8,600 nt of DNA from Bacillota bacterium. GTDB taxonomy: Bacteria; Bacillota; DTU025. Of the stretch, positions 6,847 to 8,600 are shown piece by piece. How positions within the stretch are numbered: position 1 is the first letter of the stretch; each line of letters starts with the position of its first letter. The position numbers and the translations under genes were made by a program. The notes beneath the pieces are model-generated. The model saw only the letters and a program-made list of their open reading frames with translations, did no database searches and was not told the DNA's origin. The stretch is from assembly GCA_012842765.1 (NCBI GenBank), contig DUWJ01000076.1:1-8600 (forward strand). Reading direction: 5' to 3'.

Positions 6847-7752
6847 GTGACAACTTCCGCACTTATCTTGGTACTCGTTTCGGCTGTGATCCACGCAGGC
6901 TGGAATCTGGCGACTAAGAAAGCTGAAGGCGGCGCGGCATACGTGTTTCTGATGGCTGCCGGGTCGGCATTGTGTTGGTTTCCCTTGGCAGCGTGGCTGT
7001 TGATGACCGGGAACGTGACCACGCCAGGAGCAGGAGCATCCCCTTTCTCTGTAGTCGTCGCAATCAGTGTCAGTGGAGCAATCCATACAGCCTATTTCCT
7101 GTCTCTACAAGCGGGATACGGATGTGGGGATCTATCCCTCGTCTATCCGCTGGCGCGCGGGACAGGCCCGCTGTTATCCACGTTGGCGGCGATGCTTTTG
7201 TATGGAGAGCGCCCATCAGGATTAGCGTTGGCAGGCGCATTGCTCATAGGAGTAGGCGCATTCTTTCTTGCAGGCGCCGAGGAGCCGCAGGCTACGCCTT
7301 CTGATGACGGCAGCAGCAAAGCAATAGTGTACGGGCTCCTCACCGGGGTTTTGATCGCAGGTTACACTATGTGGGACAAGTACGCTCTTGATGTGGTCGG
7401 CGTCAAACCGGCGTTTCTGTCGTCGGCTGCCAATTGTGTACGTGCCATAGGAATGGCGCCGTTTTTCCTATTATCGAAGAAGCGTCGAGCTGAAGTGAGC
7501 ACCGCCATGCGCACTCAATGGAAACCTGCCCTCATAGTCTCCATATCATCACCCCTATCGTATCTTTTGGTCCTCACGGCCCTGGCAACATCGCCTGTAA
7601 GCTACGTCGCCCCGGCACGGGAAATCAGCATCCTCCTGGGCACACTTGCCGGGACTCGGATGCTCGAGGAAGGAGACCCCAGCTCAAGAAAAAAACGCTT
7701 GTGGGCATCTGTTGCAATGGCGGCAGGCGTGGTAGCCTTGGCCATTGGATGA
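6847..7752 (+). CDS. EamA/DMT-superfamily transporter with ten membrane helices
   Basis: A 301-residue integral membrane protein made of two EamA repeats (about 1-143 and 158-300), each of five hydrophobic helices. Diagnostic stretches are VIHAGWNLATKK near the N-terminus, the conserved end of repeat one (DLSLVYPLARGTGPLLSTLA, then LLYGERPS), and the equivalent VSYVAPAREISILLGTLAGT with RMLEEG in repeat two. The HAxWN-type start recalls the subgroup annotated in some genomes as phosphonate-utilisation-associated membrane protein, but no phosphonate genes are here, so that link is weak. The superfamily exports or exchanges amino acids and other small metabolites; no substrate can be assigned. 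The GTG start is set by an excellent ribosome site. The gene is divergent from the HAD gene and has no obvious promoter beyond weak CTGACG/TAAAAG-like boxes at 6788-6818. Confidence 0.93.
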   Translation: MTTSALILVLVSAVIHAGWNLATKKAEGGAAYVFLMAAGSALCWFPLAAWLLMTGNVTTPGAGASPFSVVVAISVSGAIHTAYFLSLQAGYGCGDLSLVYPLARGTGPLLSTLAAMLLYGERPSGLALAGALLIGVGAFFLAGAEEPQATPSDDGSSKAIVYGLLTGVLIAGYTMWDKYALDVVGVKPAFLSSAANCVRAIGMAPFFLLSKKRRAEVSTAMRTQWKPALIVSISSPLSYLLVLTALATSPVSYVAPAREISILLGTLAGTRMLEEGDPSSRKKRLWASVAMAAGVVALAIG

Positions 7753-7870
7753 GAGCAACTCGACGTCATGTTAAGTCAGGCACGAATCGCATACTCCACA
7801 TCCCGTATGAAAAGGCAATATACATTGAAGCCAACCCGATCTGTAACCGGCGAGAGAAGCTGATAGCCCC

Positions 7871-7940
7871 GCTGGCTTTGGAAGTGACATTGTGGCGGCT
7901 TTTCGACATGGCAACGGGTTCGGGCTCCATTTTGACATGT
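7871..7940 (-). repeat. Three imperfect ATGTC-containing repeats, possible insertion-sequence end remnant
   Basis: On the minus strand ATGTC occurs at 7938, 7909 and 7890 (29 and 19 nt apart), each followed by an A- or T-rich step and then a GCC-type segment. Clustered TGTCA-type repeats are typical of some transposon termini such as those of the IS21 family. No transposase, target duplication or second end is visible, so the interpretation is weak. Confidence 0.2.
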
Positions 7941-8055
7941 GCCCGGTCATGATCTGCTATAGCATGCCATCTTAGGACACACCATGGAATATACATGGCT
8001 GCATAATGATCGTTTTGGGCAGGGATTTAGGGGCGCATGCCCGGAGCCTAACCTG

Positions 8056-8084
8056 TTGACCCGGATTGAGCTCACGTCTAAAAA
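8056..8084 (+). promoter_or_regulatory. Candidate promoter for the C39-like gene
   Basis: TTGACC (8056-8061), a 17-bp spacer and TAAAAA (8079-8084) give a 5/6 and 4/6 match to the sigma-70 boxes. The transcript would carry a leader of about 150 nt containing the two small hairpins. Confidence 0.3.
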
Positions 8085-8225
8085 ATGGCATAGGGTAGGC
8101 AGCGAATAGTCTTGTTCTTGGCAAGTCACAAGAAGTGTCCGGGCTTTCATTAGGCAGCTGGGGCCTGAAAAAACTCTCAAGGAGCATCGCAAAATCTATA
8201 TGCAGAGACTGAGATGGGCAAGGAT

Positions 8226-8234
8226 GGGGAGGTG
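8226..8234 (+). promoter_or_regulatory. Strong Shine-Dalgarno setting the TTG start at 8243
   Basis: GGGGAGGTG is followed by 8 nt and then TTG. No ATG or GTG stands in this frame between the upstream TGA (8210) and the conserved region, so this site is what identifies the gene start. Confidence 0.75.
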
Positions 8235-8242
8235 CATTCGAT

Positions 8243-8600
8243 TTGCAAATTCCGTGGAAGATCGTCATATTCCTTGTTCTTGCTGGTCTTGGTCTTTATG
8301 CAAGCGGTCCCCTAGCACGAGCTGATACTGTGACGCAGGTTATCCGTGAATCCGTCTGGATCGAAGCGCCCAACCGATTTGAAATTCAGGGCAAGAACGA
8401 GTGCACAGGGTTTGCAGTCGCGTATGTGCTCCGACACTTCGGAATCGAGGTAACCGGCAAGGAAATCTACGACGCTGTCAGGTTCAAGCTCCCGTCTGGC
8501 AGGGTCTTGCCGAGGGGACCCATTAATGAGCTTCGTCGACACGGCATCCAAGCTCAAGTCTATACCGGGACACTCAATACCCTCAAGGCCAGGCTCTCAA
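8243..8600 (+). CDS. Exported papain-fold cysteine peptidase, C39-like (partial, N-terminal 119 residues)
   Basis: The frame opens at a TTG and is still open at the window edge. Residues 1-27 form a Sec signal peptide: short Lys-containing start, hydrophobic core IVIFLVLAGLGLYASG, then LARA/D, a canonical A-x-A signal peptidase I site. The mature part contains Gln49 and Cys54 in IQGKNECTGFAVAYVLRHFG. These fit the oxyanion Gln and nucleophilic Cys of papain-fold C39-like peptidases, where the Cys helix is followed by a Leu-x-x-x-Gly end. It continues with KEIYDAVRFKLPSGRVLPRGPINELRRHGI. The catalytic His and Asp would lie beyond the edge, so activity cannot be confirmed. Expected role: cleavage of peptide or cell-envelope substrates outside the cytoplasm. 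It could equally be a non-peptidase member of this fold, such as a transglutaminase-like or toxin-related protein. The conserved stretch and export signal make it a real gene. Confidence 0.75.
   Translation, partial: MQIPWKIVIFLVLAGLGLYASGPLARADTVTQVIRESVWIEAPNRFEIQGKNECTGFAVAYVLRHFGIEVTGKEIYDAVRFKLPSGRVLPRGPINELRRHGIQAQVYTGTLNTLKARLS

Larger units (their letters stand above)
7753..8242. other. 490-nt region without a convincing gene
   Basis: No open frame here has a ribosome site together with family-like protein sequence. What it holds: a short AGCC/GGCT hairpin at 7865-7877 (too weak to call a terminator for the transporter gene), three GACAT repeats at 7886-7938, a GGGC/GCCC palindrome at 8031-8042, a candidate promoter near 8056-8084, and two 6-bp hairpins at 8115-8134 and 8150-8168. 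These last lie in the leader of the next gene. It may be decayed coding or insertion-sequence DNA. Confidence 0.5.

Noticed and set aside
7911..7930. tRNA T-arm-like GGGTTCGGGCTCC
   Set aside because: No acceptor stem, anticodon arm or D arm can be built around it.
7932..7963. Plus-strand promoter from a perfect TTGACA and TATAGC
   Set aside because: Spacing is 20 bp; with 17 bp the -10 would be a poor TGCTAT. The TTGACA also belongs to the repeat motif.
8150..8174. Intrinsic terminator from TTAGGC/GCCTGA plus homopolymer
   Set aside because: On the plus strand the stem is followed by A, not T; on the minus strand the T-run precedes the stem.
7972..8268. Minus-strand 98-codon open frame in the gene-poor gap
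   Set aside because: Composition is not protein-like, there is no ribosome site, and it overlaps the start of the C39-like gene on the other strand.

Overview
The window is bacterial, with roughly balanced base composition, dense genes, strong Shine-Dalgarno sites and frequent GTG/TTG starts. Its main content is a minus-strand peptide-uptake operon. Read in transcription order (right to left), this holds an extracellular solute-binding protein (3891-5471), two DppB/DppC-type permeases (2810-3757 and 1921-2817), an M14-family zinc carboxypeptidase (417-1835) and the N-terminal part of a DppD/OppD-type ATPase that leaves the left edge (1-402). A second ATPase (DppF type) would be expected beyond the edge but cannot be seen. 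The proteins look like those of anaerobic lineages rich in peptide transporters, such as Synergistota or deep-branching Bacillota. The binding protein has no lipobox cysteine, which fits a diderm better than a typical monoderm. This placement is inference, and nothing in the window fixes the phylum.

The operon has a textbook promoter (TTGACT, 17 bp, TATAAT) about 50 nt upstream of the binding-protein start, with a perfect 7-bp inverted repeat just upstream of the -35. A 133-nt spacer between the binding protein and dppB contains an 8-bp perfect long-range stem with a nested hairpin. Its 3' arm could alternatively pair with the G-run of the dppB ribosome-binding site. The permease genes overlap by 8 nt, and the peptidase and ATPase genes are separated by 14 nt carrying a G7 Shine-Dalgarno. 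The likely flow is: binding protein captures peptide, DppBC with the ATPase import it, and the cytoplasmic M14 enzyme trims it.

Upstream, on the same strand but with its own probable promoter, lies a Cof-type HAD phosphatase gene (5880-6617). Divergent from it on the plus strand is a ten-helix EamA/DMT-family transporter (6847-7752). Neither has an evident functional tie to the peptide operon. A gap of about 490 nt with no convincing gene (7753-8242) follows. It contains three loosely repeated GACAT-type motifs and two small hairpins. At the right edge, a plus-strand gene with a TTG start and a strong ribosome-binding site (8243 onward) encodes an exported papain-fold/C39-like protein cut off by the window end.

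No rRNA, tRNA, CRISPR array, intact mobile element or clear intrinsic terminator was found. The most notable points are the peptidase embedded in the transporter operon, its unusual C-terminal cysteine cluster, and the structured dppB leader.
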